The notes: generated from the sequence alone by a model not told the origin. DNA of 9,095 bases from Methanoregula sp. UBA471 (GCA_002495065.1 DADT01000016.1:1-9095); one strand, 5' to 3'; positions 1 to 6,067 are shown, counted from the first letter of the stretch. Numbers and translations: made by a program.

Positions 1-595
1 TTGCAACATCCTCACAGTTGTCAGTCGCTACCTCGAGGTGTTCGTAAATGTCCTTGAGCTTGATAATGGTAATCGCATCCGTTGTTTTGAAGAGGTCGGT
101 TATGGCATGTGCAAGGACATCATCCGCAAGGTTTTCCAGGCGGTTTATTTCAATGCAGCGCTCCTCGATGTACTTTGGATCCTTAATGGAACGGATACTT
201 TTTATGGCACTTTCAATCTCACTTGTTGACATATGGATTAGTTTTGCGAGTTCGATCATGTGCACATCGGTATTTTCGATGTTGTAATAATACATCTTCT
301 CCGTTGCACCGTCGATGTAGTCCAGCACTTCGTCCAGTGTTGAAGCAAGCCGTGAGATCTCCTCGGGATCGAGAGGAGTGATGAACGTGCTGTTCAGCTG
401 TTCGTAGATGTCATGGGTAACCTGGTCCCCTTTGTGCTCAAGTTTTTCGATGGCATGACGTTTCTCTCTGACATTGGTGAAATCCCCGGTCAGGGTGACA
501 AGCTGCCATGCTGCCTCCTTTAACAGCCCTGCCTGGCGTTCAAAGAGATCGAAGAAGATGGTATCCCTCGGTATCAGCAACTCCTTTAAGCCCAT
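1..595 (-). CDS. DUF47 / PhoU-like phosphate transport accessory protein (3' end off window)
   Basis: This encodes a DUF47 (PhoU-like, TIGR00153-type) protein. The family is usually found beside Pit-type inorganic phosphate transporters and is thought to regulate or assist them at the inner face of the membrane. 198 residues are visible and the usual length is about 210-220, so only the C-terminal tail is missing. The protein is all-helical, with no signal peptide or membrane segment. Family-type acidic and metal-binding patches are present: 'IEKLEHKGDQVTHD' near residues 49-62, 'LDEVLDYID' near 87-95, 'INRLENLADDVL' near 150-161, and 'YEHLEVATDNCED' near 184-196. The ATG at 595 is chosen because GGGAGG (604-609) lies 8 nt upstream. 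A TATA box near 695-708 implies a leader of roughly 75-80 nt. A pit transporter gene may lie just beyond the left edge, but that is inference. The family assignment is strong; the exact physiological role is less certain. Confidence 0.9.
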   Translation of the reverse strand, partial: MGLKELLIPRDTIFFDLFERQAGLLKEAAWQLVTLTGDFTNVREKRHAIEKLEHKGDQVTHDIYEQLNSTFITPLDPEEISRLASTLDEVLDYIDGATEKMYYYNIENTDVHMIELAKLIHMSTSEIESAIKSIRSIKDPKYIEERCIEINRLENLADDVLAHAITDLFKTTDAITIIKLKDIYEHLEVATDNCEDVA

Positions 596-694
596 GAATT
601 CATCCTCCCGTTATCAGGATCTTTCGTGTATTCATACGGTTCAGGCAGTAGATTATCGGCGTCGGATATACCTTTTTTCGACATAGAATATAGT

Positions 695-708
695 GAAATA
701 TATATAAA
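695..708 (-). promoter_or_regulatory. Probable TATA box for the DUF47 gene
   Basis: On the minus strand this reads TTTATATATATTTC, a strong archaeal TATA element in a very AT-rich stretch. Transcription would start about 25 nt downstream, near 670-675, giving a leader of about 75-80 nt before the ATG at 595. The core is close to palindromic, so it could also fire on the plus strand, but no convincing gene lies there. Confidence 0.6.
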
Positions 709-899
709 CAATTGAGAAATAGTGACATAGTGAGATTTTCGTGTAAGGGTATATGCCAGCATGAGGAGAGTTCAGTTTACCGGCGGGTCATTCTTTGCTA
801 TGACGCTGCCAGAGAACAGATTCCCGGAAAATCAGGATGAACGATCCGTATTCCTTTTACCGTTGCAGCGGCTCCCGTACAATGGCCTTTACTATTATC

Positions 900-938
900 T
901 GACCTGCGCCAAAACCCGGTATGAAACTGAGCAGGTCA
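900..938. repeat. Spaced perfect inverted repeat upstream of pyrD
   Basis: TGACCTGC at 900-907 is the exact reverse complement of GCAGGTCA at 931-938, with a 23-nt spacer. It lies about 75-110 nt upstream of the pyrD TATA box, so if pyrD is leaderless it is outside the pyrD transcript. It could be a binding site for a dimeric regulator, with half-site centres about 31 bp apart or three helical turns, or a chance repeat. Confidence 0.35.
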
Positions 939-1009
939 TTGCGCTTATAGGGTATATTTTAAAAACTATCCCTTTACCGTTCCTATGAATCGACCAAAAA
1001 AGGTGCCCT

Positions 1010-1021
1010 TAATATTATATA
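1010..1021 (+). promoter_or_regulatory. TATA box of the pyrDK operon, probably leaderless
   Basis: TAATATTATATA is centred near 1015, about 25 nt before the pyrD ATG at 1040. That is the normal distance from an archaeal TATA box to the transcription start. There is no Shine-Dalgarno sequence before the ATG. Together these suggest that transcription begins at or next to the start codon, giving a leaderless mRNA. The purine-rich AAAAAAGG just upstream (996-1003) could contribute to the BRE. Confidence 0.6.
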
Positions 1022-1039
1022 ACGACTATTTCCTGATGC

Positions 1040-1930
1040 ATGGTATCGATCAGGCCGGGTCCGGTTACCGTGGGCGGTGTGGCGCTCGATAACCACCTGC
1101 TGCTTGCGGCCGGGATTCTCGGTACGACCGGGTCATCGCTTAACCGGATGCTCTCTTTAGGGGCCGGGGGTGTTGTAACCAAGTCGATCGGTCCTTATCC
1201 CAAAGACGGGCATGCGGGGCCGTGCCTGGCAGTGCTGGACGACGGAATCCTGAATGCCATGGGCCTTCCCAACCCGTCAAAAGAATTTGTGGACGAGGTT
1301 GCACCTCTTATAAAAAAACCTGTCATGGTAAGTATATTCGGCGGAAATCCCGCGGAATTTGCTCGTGTTGCCGGTTGGTTCGAGGGGAAGGTTGCCGGTT
1401 TTGAACTGAACCTGTCCTGCCCGCATGCAGAAGGTTACGGTGCAGCAATCGGAACCGACCCCGGACTTGTTGAGGCGTGCACCCGGGCAGTGAGTGCGAC
1501 CGGGGTCCCGACCTGGGTAAAACTTACCCCGAATGTTACTGATATCACCAGCATCGGCAAAGCAGCAGAACGCGGCGGGGCAAGCGCGATTGTTGCGATC
1601 AATACTGTCAGAGCAATGAGGATATCGACAGGACTGCGGCGACCGGTACTGGGGAACCGTTATGGCGGCCTTTCCGGGAGTGCCGTGTTCCCCGTTGCTG
1701 TCCGCTGCGTCTACGAGCTCTACGAATCCTGTAAGATACCCATAATAGGCTGTGGAGGCGTGTCATCCGCGGACAATGTCATTGAAATGATGATGGCCGG
1801 GGCAAGCGCTGTGGAAATAGGCAGTGCTGTCCTGAATAACGTAAAAATCTTTGAAACCATCAAATCGGATCTCTATAAAAAGGATGGACTCTCACCTAAG
1901 GAGATCATCGGTTGTGCCCACCATGGATGA
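1040..1930 (+). CDS. pyrD: Dihydroorotate dehydrogenase, class 1B catalytic subunit (PyrD)
   Basis: This FMN-containing cytosolic subunit oxidises dihydroorotate to orotate, the fourth step of pyrimidine synthesis. At 296 residues it has the usual length for a class 1B (PyrDB) TIM barrel. The catalytic base is Cys127 in 'FELNLSCPHAEG'. Cys at this position, rather than Ser, marks the class 1 enzymes. Other family signatures are 'GGVVTKSIG' (43-51, flavin-contacting Lys48), 'NAMGLPNPS' (72-80), 'VKLTPN' (160-165), 'AINT' (186-189), 'GGLSG' (209-213), 'GCGGVSS' (237-243) and 'GASAVEIGSAVL' (254-265, phosphate-binding end of the barrel). The ATG at 1040 fits the family N-terminus and the TATA spacing; an ATG at 1035 is out of frame. 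The gene overlaps pyrK, whose product passes the electrons on, and the two should be translated from one transcript. No anomalies are seen. Confidence 0.96.
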   Translation: MVSIRPGPVTVGGVALDNHLLLAAGILGTTGSSLNRMLSLGAGGVVTKSIGPYPKDGHAGPCLAVLDDGILNAMGLPNPSKEFVDEVAPLIKKPVMVSIFGGNPAEFARVAGWFEGKVAGFELNLSCPHAEGYGAAIGTDPGLVEACTRAVSATGVPTWVKLTPNVTDITSIGKAAERGGASAIVAINTVRAMRISTGLRRPVLGNRYGGLSGSAVFPVAVRCVYELYESCKIPIIGCGGVSSADNVIEMMMAGASAVEIGSAVLNNVKIFETIKSDLYKKDGLSPKEIIGCAHHG

Positions 1931-2687
1931 TTCCCTGTCAGTACCCGTCACTATCCTGCGGGTCAGAAAAGAGACATCGCTCATCCGCACTTTCGTATTA
2001 GACCGCTCGTTCCCGTTCTCCCCCGGGCAGTTTGTCATGGTCTGGGTTCCCGGGATAGATGAAATCCCGATGGCACTGTCATCAGAAAACACCATCACCG
2101 TGCAGAAAGCCGGTGATGCGACCACTGCCATGTTTGCCCTTGGAGCCGGTGACAAGCTGGGGATCCGCGGCCCGTTTGGGAACGGGTTTACCAAAGGTGA
2201 AAAAGTCCTGGCGATTGCCGGGGGTGTCGGGGCTGCGCCTCTCCTTCCACTTGCACGGGCCGATTGTGTCATGACTCTTCTCCTTGGTGCAAAAACCGAA
2301 TCCGAACTGCTCTTTGTTGACCAGCTGGATGAATGCACGGACGTGTTCATTGCGACCGATGACGGTTCGCTGGGATTTGGCGGCTTTGTAACCGCCCTTA
2401 TGGATGATTTGAACCTCGGCGTGTACGACAGGATAGCGGTCTGTGGCCCGGAAATGATGATGCGTGCCGTCCTTGCCAAGGTCGAAGAAAAAGGAATCGC
2501 CCACAAGACAGAATTCTCGCTGCACCGCTACATGAAATGCGGGTCAGGCATTTGTGGCTCATGCTGCATAGATCCATCCGGGCTCCGGGTGTGCAGGGAT
2601 GGCCCGGTGTTTTCCGGAGATTTACTTCTTAAGAGCGAATTTGGCCATTATATGCGGGATGCAAGCGGGAGAAAAAAGAATCTCTGA
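1914..2687 (+). CDS. pyrK: Dihydroorotate dehydrogenase electron transfer subunit (PyrK)
   Basis: PyrK carries FAD and a [2Fe-2S] cluster and moves electrons from the FMN of PyrD to a soluble acceptor, NAD+ in characterised enzymes. The protein has a ferredoxin-reductase-like layout. The FAD-binding barrel includes 'FSPGQFVMVWVPG' and 'IPMALS'. The nucleotide-binding domain has 'IAGGVGAAPLLPLA' and 'VCGPEMMM'. A C-terminal cluster follows the pattern Cys-x4-Cys-x2-Cys-x9-Cys in 'CGSGICGSCCIDPSGLRVC'; counting from the GTG start these are Cys209, Cys214, Cys217 and Cys227. I chose GTG at 1914 because AGGAG (1899-1903) lies 10 nt upstream, giving 257 residues. An ATG at 1923 would give 254 residues but is 19 nt from that site. 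The overlap with pyrD is 17 nt (8 nt with the ATG), implying translational coupling and roughly equal subunit output. The frame stays open upstream inside pyrD to ATG 1851, which is not a plausible start. Confidence 0.94.
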   Translation: MPTMDDSLSVPVTILRVRKETSLIRTFVLDRSFPFSPGQFVMVWVPGIDEIPMALSSENTITVQKAGDATTAMFALGAGDKLGIRGPFGNGFTKGEKVLAIAGGVGAAPLLPLARADCVMTLLLGAKTESELLFVDQLDECTDVFIATDDGSLGFGGFVTALMDDLNLGVYDRIAVCGPEMMMRAVLAKVEEKGIAHKTEFSLHRYMKCGSGICGSCCIDPSGLRVCRDGPVFSGDLLLKSEFGHYMRDASGRKKNL

Positions 2688-2764
2688 CGCTGCTTGAGTT
2701 GAAACTGAATAAATCAAGTATATGATGAAGGATTGGCACTTCTTTTATGAGTTATGTGAATTGA

Positions 2765-2949
2765 GATGACCGCTGCCACCTTGGGCGGGGCGCCCCCGTG
2801 GCGGATTTGATGAGATAATATACCTGAAAACGACCATGTCCCGCCGTGCCTCGGAAAGGCCCTGAGGCGGGTGATCATCATGATTTCATTAATTATCTAA
2901 AACCGTTGAAACTATATTCAGGAATCGGCTGACTCTTCATACAACTTAT
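2765..2949. repeat. Repeat unit 1 (most diverged copy)
   Basis: Hairpin 1 pairs 2773-2779 with 2798-2804 and includes an A-T pair and a T-G wobble where units 2 and 4 have G-C and C-G. Its loop contains the palindrome GGGGCGCCCC. Hairpin 2 has outer arms CCCGCC (2840-2845) and GGCGGG (2866-2871) and inner arms GCCT (2848-2851) and AGGC (2857-2860). The AT half ends 'ctcttcatacaacttat'. Confidence 0.85.
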
Positions 2950-3137
2950 GATGAACGCCGCCGCCCCCGAAGGGACGCCCCCGCGGCGGATTTGGCAACG
3001 AGAAAAACTCCCGGAAACATGCCAGGTCCCGCCGTGCCTCGGAGAGGCCCTGAGGCGGGTGATCATCATGACTTCATAAATTACCTAAGAACCATTGAAC
3101 TAAATTCAGGAATTGGCTGACTCTTTATACAAATTGT
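2950..3137. repeat. Repeat unit 2
   Basis: Hairpin 1 has arms CCGCCGC (2958-2964) and GCGGCGG (2983-2989), and its interior can also pair as CCC-cgaa-GGG. Hairpin 2 has outer arms CCCGCC (3028-3033) and GGCGGG (3054-3059) and inner arms GCCTC (3036-3040) and GAGGC (3044-3048). A second GAGGC at 3052-3056 could compete for the same GCCTC. A TATA-like TTTATAC lies at 3124-3130. Confidence 0.9.
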
Positions 3138-3325
3138 GATGAACGCCGCCACCCCCGACGGGGCGCCCCCGCGGCGGATTTGGCAACGAGAAAAACTCCC
3201 GGAAACGGGCCATGTCCCGCCGTGCCTCGGAGAGGCCCTGAGGCGGGTGATCATCACGACTTCATAAATTACCTAAGAACCGTTGAACTAAATTCAGGAA
3301 TTGGCTGACTCTTTATACAAATTGT
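3138..3325. repeat. Repeat unit 3
   Basis: This unit is about 96% identical to unit 2 by eye. Hairpin 1 has arms CCGCCAC (3146-3152) and GCGGCGG (3171-3177) with one A-C mismatch; its interior CCCC-gac-GGGG pairs better than in unit 2. Hairpin 2 has outer arms at 3216-3221 and 3242-3247 and inner arms at 3224-3228 and 3232-3236, unchanged from unit 2. Confidence 0.9.
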
Positions 3326-3441
3326 GATGAACGCCGCCGCCCCCGAAGGGACGCCCCCGCGGCGGATTGGTAACGAGAAAAACTCCCGGAACAGGCCATG
3401 TCTCGCCATGTCTCGGAGAGGCCCTGAGGCGGGTGACCATC
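3326..3441. repeat. Repeat unit 4 (GC half only)
   Basis: Hairpin 1 has arms CCGCCGC (3334-3340) and GCGGCGG (3359-3365). Hairpin 2 has outer arms CTCGCC (3402-3407) and GGCGGG (3428-3433) and inner arms GTCTC (3410-3414) and GAGGC (3418-3422). The two C-to-T changes here give G-T (G-U in RNA) wobbles rather than breaks. Similarity ends at 'gcgggtgaccatc'. The remaining 150 nt before the kinase stop codon is unique sequence in which I see no feature. Confidence 0.85.
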
Positions 3442-3593
3442 GTTCGATTCCGGATATTTTTTTCTTCATGGGTACATTGTCTGAAAAGTGCGTCCACGGA
3501 AAAATTGGTTGCGAGTTTTCAGGATACCGTCTCTCTCTAAAAGCACCCGGGAAATGCAAGAATAACCGGCAGACCCCGTGGATAAAACAGGTT

Positions 3594-5066
3594 TCAGGCC
3601 GGGTTAGCGGAGAGCGGTTTCTTACTTAGCCTGTACGTTCCTTTCGGTACCCGGATCTCGAACCGTGCCCCTAATCCCGGCTCCCCGGTCTCCCCTATGG
3701 TAAGACCCGTGATGCCGAGGATCTCTGATGCCAGGAAGAGCCCGTATCCGGTATTCCGGTAAAACTCGCGTTTGAAAATGCCCTCTTTCATGTTCTGGGG
3801 GACTCCGACACCGTTATCTTCGCAGAAAATGGTGATCCCGTCCCCGGCTTCCTGCAATGAAAACCGGATTTTTGTGACCCTCTGGCCATGCCGCAGGGCA
3901 TTATCGACGATATTGAAAAATACCTTTTCCAGAAGCATGTCTGCATATACTTCGAGGCCTTCCACATCCTTCTCGACGCGGACATTTCCCAGTTCAAGGC
4001 CGCTCACTGCCTTGCTGATGGTCGCATCAATGGTATGCCAGCGTGGGGAGCTTATACCCAGTTCCTCATAGTCACGGGCAAACCGTATCTGCTTCTGGAT
4101 CATCTGGGTGGTCTGTTCGATCCTTTTGAGATAGGAAAGGAGGGTAGGATCCTGGACCAGCTCTTCTGCCAGCGACACATACATCATGATAGCAGTGATC
4201 TGGTTCAGGATATCATGACGGGTAATTGATGAGAGTGTGTTAAGTTTGCGATTCGCGAGCTGGAGCGTTGCCTCAAAACGTTTGCGTTCAAGGATCTCCG
4301 CTTTGAGCCCTTCATTTGCCCGTATCAGTTCTTCAGACCGCTCTTTTACCTTTCTTTCAAGATCCTCCCGTGCCTTATGGATGACCAGTTCTGCGAGCTT
4401 GCGCTCGGTTATATCGATAGCAGAACAGATCACGCTGTTGCCCGGGGAAAGTGAAGCAGAAACAAGGAACTGGCGGGCCTCACCCTCCCTTCTGCGGAAG
4501 ATAAGCTCAATATCCCCGATTTCTGCATTCTTATGGAGTCGGCTGATGAACAAATCCCGTCCCTCCGGATCAGGAAAAATCCGGCTCAGCTCTTCATTGA
4601 TAAGATCATTGCGGCCGTACCCCAGTATCTGTGCGCATCGGCTGTTGATCTCCTGAATGCGCTGTGTTTTGAGATCGAACGTGAATATACCGGCCTGGGA
4701 ATTTTCAAAGATCTCCCGGTATTTCCTCTCTTCTTCCCTGAACCCCTCAGCCAGCGAGGATGTAACAAAGCCGATGGTGACAAAAATCACAAACCATGCC
4801 GTTGAGACCGCGACCAGGTTTGGATCAAAACTGGTGAAGTAATAGACCAGCATCAGGAAGACCGCGCTGAGCGAAATCGAGAAGATGACGCCCCTGCTTG
4901 GGTAATAATTCACAAACAGGATTATCGGCAGGAAGTAGAGGAACGGAAAAACATCATAGATTCCCTGGGTCAGGGAATAGACTGTGGTCGAGACTGCAAC
5001 GATGATGGATAGGATAATCGTCGTCGTCCAGAAAATCCGGTACCTGACGGTAACAGGGATGGTCAT
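3594..5066 (-). CDS. Membrane PAS-domain sensor histidine kinase
   Basis: This 490-residue protein is a complete sensor kinase. Four hydrophobic helices lie near residues 11-31, 38-54, 58-77 and 84-104, with only short loops, so the signal is probably sensed in or at the membrane. A PAS domain follows at about 112-222 ('YREIFENSQAGIFTFD' to 'AIDITERK'), then a charged coiled coil at about 225-275. The H-box is 'LSSITRHDILNQITAI' with phosphoacceptor His284. The ATPase domain has the N-box 'VFFNIVDNALRHG' (382-394), G1 'DNGVGV' (417-422) and G2 'NTGYGLFLASEIL' (438-450). All motifs needed for autophosphorylation are intact. The ATG at 5066 has GGGAGG 4 nt upstream. It overlaps the stop of the upstream paralogue as ATGA, so translation is probably coupled. 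There is no receiver domain and no adjacent response regulator. The ligand is unknown. Confidence 0.92.
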   Translation of the reverse strand: MTIPVTVRYRIFWTTTIILSIIVAVSTTVYSLTQGIYDVFPFLYFLPIILFVNYYPSRGVIFSISLSAVFLMLVYYFTSFDPNLVAVSTAWFVIFVTIGFVTSSLAEGFREEERKYREIFENSQAGIFTFDLKTQRIQEINSRCAQILGYGRNDLINEELSRIFPDPEGRDLFISRLHKNAEIGDIELIFRRREGEARQFLVSASLSPGNSVICSAIDITERKLAELVIHKAREDLERKVKERSEELIRANEGLKAEILERKRFEATLQLANRKLNTLSSITRHDILNQITAIMMYVSLAEELVQDPTLLSYLKRIEQTTQMIQKQIRFARDYEELGISSPRWHTIDATISKAVSGLELGNVRVEKDVEGLEVYADMLLEKVFFNIVDNALRHGQRVTKIRFSLQEAGDGITIFCEDNGVGVPQNMKEGIFKREFYRNTGYGLFLASEILGITGLTIGETGEPGLGARFEIRVPKGTYRLSKKPLSANPA

Positions 5067-5920
5067 AGTTCCTCCCTTTTTGGCAGGGCAGACTGGCCGG
5101 CAAGGAAGGTGTTTTCAAACCTCCGGCATTCGAGGATCTCAGCCCGGAGCCGCTCGTTGATCTGTTCAAGATCTGCAGTACGCGCCTTGACCTGTTGCTC
5201 AAGATCATTGAGGGTTTTGATAATCTCCTCGTCTACAATCTTGTTATTGGTGGTGTTGACCGCCGAACAGAGCATGTACCCCCTGGCTTCAAATATTGCC
5301 GAGATGACGAACCGGGCGACCTCGTTTCCACGCCCCAGGAAATTAACCTCGCGTACTGCGTGCCGGCGATCCTTTGTCACGTCTGCGATGAATTGTTCCA
5401 GTTCCTTTCTGTCAGGCCAGATGACCGCGATCTCCTTACCGATAAGGTCGTCGCGATCGTACTTCAGCCACTGGGCGCACTTGGGATTAATATCCCGGAT
5501 CTTCAGATCCTTAAGACCGAAACAGAAAATGCCCTCATGGGATGTGCCAAGAATAGTCCGGACACGGGTGGTTTCTTCCCGCAGTTTGATCGCATACGAT
5601 GACGCGACCACGCCAATGGTTATGAAAATTGCAAACCAGGCCGTGGCAATAGCTATCAGGACGGGATCGGAATTCCCGAGAAGATAGATGAGACCGATAT
5701 ACATTACGCCCAGGCTCAGTGAGAAGAGCACACCCCTCTCCGGGTAAAAATACACCACGAGAATTATCGGCAGGATGAAGTGAAACGGAAAGACGTTAAT
5801 GATGCCATTCAGAAGAGAAAATATGGTAGTCAGGATCGCAATGATGGTTGCTGCAGTGACGATGAAGAGTCGAAGCACCTCAATATTTTCAACCGATAAC
5901 TGTGCCACTGACTGTTCCAC
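5063..5920 (-). CDS. Sensor-only paralogue: four-helix membrane PAS protein lacking the kinase module
   Basis: This 285-residue protein is homologous to the N-terminal half of the kinase encoded immediately downstream. It has four membrane helices near residues 15-37, 44-60, 63-82 and 86-108 (sharing 'VFPF', 'LPIIL', 'YP.RGV.FS' and 'DP.L.A..TAWF.IF.TIG'). A PAS domain lies at about 117-225 and a coiled coil at about 228-268. The similarity runs to 'RAEILECRRFENTF', then stops exactly where the paralogue enters its H-box. A 13-15 residue unrelated tail ends in an ATGA overlap with the next gene. There is no His-phosphoacceptor and no ATPase domain. The start is GTG at 5920, the first possible after an in-frame TAA, but GAGG is only 2 nt away. 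GTG at 5908 would align in length with the paralogue and is a real alternative. It may be a heterodimer partner or modulator of the kinase, or the remnant of a deletion. Confidence 0.85.
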   Translation of the reverse strand: MEQSVAQLSVENIEVLRLFIVTAATIIAILTTIFSLLNGIINVFPFHFILPIILVVYFYPERGVLFSLSLGVMYIGLIYLLGNSDPVLIAIATAWFAIFITIGVVASSYAIKLREETTRVRTILGTSHEGIFCFGLKDLKIRDINPKCAQWLKYDRDDLIGKEIAVIWPDRKELEQFIADVTKDRRHAVREVNFLGRGNEVARFVISAIFEARGYMLCSAVNTTNNKIVDEEIIKTLNDLEQQVKARTADLEQINERLRAEILECRRFENTFLAGQSALPKREEL

Positions 5921-5987
5921 TTCCTCAAAATCCCAGCTACGCTGTTAAGCTAACCTGAATTCGTAATTAGTATTAATCTCATTACAT

Positions 5988-6000
5988 ATATTTATATACT
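5988..6000 (-). promoter_or_regulatory. TATA box of the sensor/kinase pair
   Basis: On the minus strand this reads AGTATATAAATA, a good archaeal TATA element. The start of transcription would be near 5965-5970, leaving a leader of about 45-50 nt before GTG 5920. An imperfect 19-nt dyad (6001-6019) abuts it on the upstream side. Confidence 0.6.
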
Positions 6001-6019
6001 CTGTGGTAAGTTGCTACAG
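6001..6019. promoter_or_regulatory. Imperfect 19-nt dyad next to the kinase-operon TATA box
   Basis: CTGTGGTAA-G-TTGCTACAG is symmetric at 7 of 9 positions around a central G. It lies directly upstream of the TATA box for the sensor/kinase pair, overlapping the BRE position where archaeal regulators often bind. It may be an operator; no regulator gene is adjacent. Confidence 0.35.
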
Positions 6020-6041
6020 AATCCCCGTATATTATAGCATT

Positions 6042-6055
6042 TTCTGATTTCAGAA
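6042..6055 (-). terminator. Small hairpin just after mobA
   Basis: TTCTGA-TT-TCAGAA is a 6-bp perfect inverted repeat 12 nt past the mobA stop codon. The 2-nt loop is too tight, so about one pair would open. No T-tract follows on the minus strand, so termination is only a possibility. Confidence 0.25.
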
Positions 6056-6067
6056 CAGATCTCTCAG

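Larger units (their letters stand above)
596..1039. other. Divergent intergenic region between the DUF47 gene and pyrD
   Basis: This 444-nt gap separates two divergently transcribed genes. It holds the DUF47 leader and TATA box (695-708), an 8-bp spaced inverted repeat (900-938), a second imperfect repeat (AGGG-t-ATA at 949-956 against TATCCCT at 967-973), and the pyrD TATA box (1010-1021). A 75-codon plus-strand reading frame at 761-988 has no ribosome binding site, no recognisable motif and no similarity known to me, and it contains the inverted repeats, so I do not call it a gene. I see no RNA gene here. Confidence 0.6.
2698..3441. repeat. Tandem array of about four 188-bp hairpin repeats
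   Basis: This array fills most of the convergent gap between pyrK and the kinase gene. Each unit joins an AT-rich half of about 70 bp, containing 'aggaattggctgactcttta' or a variant, to a GC-rich half of about 115 bp. The GC half begins 'gatgaacgccgcc' and holds two hairpins. GC halves start at 2765, 2950, 3138 and 3326, so the periods are 185, 188 and 188 bp. Units 2 and 3 differ at about 8 of 188 positions by eye. Unit 1 is clearly older and more diverged, and its leading AT half (2698-2764) is recognisable only in pieces. Unit 4 stops after the GC half, near 3441. I find no transposase, target-site duplication or CRISPR-like spacing. It may be a structured-RNA or terminator cluster, a REP/MITE-like family member, or a plain tandem duplication. 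Confidence 0.9.

Noticed and set aside
761..988. A 75-codon plus-strand frame upstream of pyrD.
   Set aside because: There is no Shine-Dalgarno sequence, no suitably placed TATA box and no recognisable motif, and inverted repeats lie within it. It is most likely non-coding.
1892..2525. Long minus-strand frames of 204 and 147 codons opposite pyrK.
   Set aside because: They are antisense shadows of a well-identified gene with complete family motifs on the plus strand.
2690..2716. Possible pyrK terminator from CTTGA...TCAAG.
   Set aside because: The stem is 5 bp with a long AT-rich loop and no clear T-tract after it, and it overlaps the start of the degenerate repeat half.
2951..3079. A 42-codon reading frame (MNAAAPEGTPPRRI...) in repeat unit 2, also 42 codons in unit 3 (3139-3267).
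   Set aside because: Nearly all differences between the two copies change the amino acid, unit 1 has an early stop, unit 4 is frame-shifted, and no ribosome binding site precedes the ATG. The sequence looks constrained as hairpins, not as a peptide.
2698..3441. The array as a CRISPR.
   Set aside because: The period of about 188 bp is too long and the whole unit is conserved; there are no short repeats separated by unique spacers.
3415..3450. Possible tRNA fragment, because 'gttcgattcc' resembles a T-loop.
   Set aside because: The flanking bases do not form a T-stem and no acceptor, D or anticodon arm is found.
3324..3629. A 101-codon plus-strand frame across repeat unit 4 and the kinase 3' end, and 67- and 96-codon minus-strand frames in the same place.
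   Set aside because: They consist of translated GC-rich repeat plus unique flank, with no motif and no start signal.
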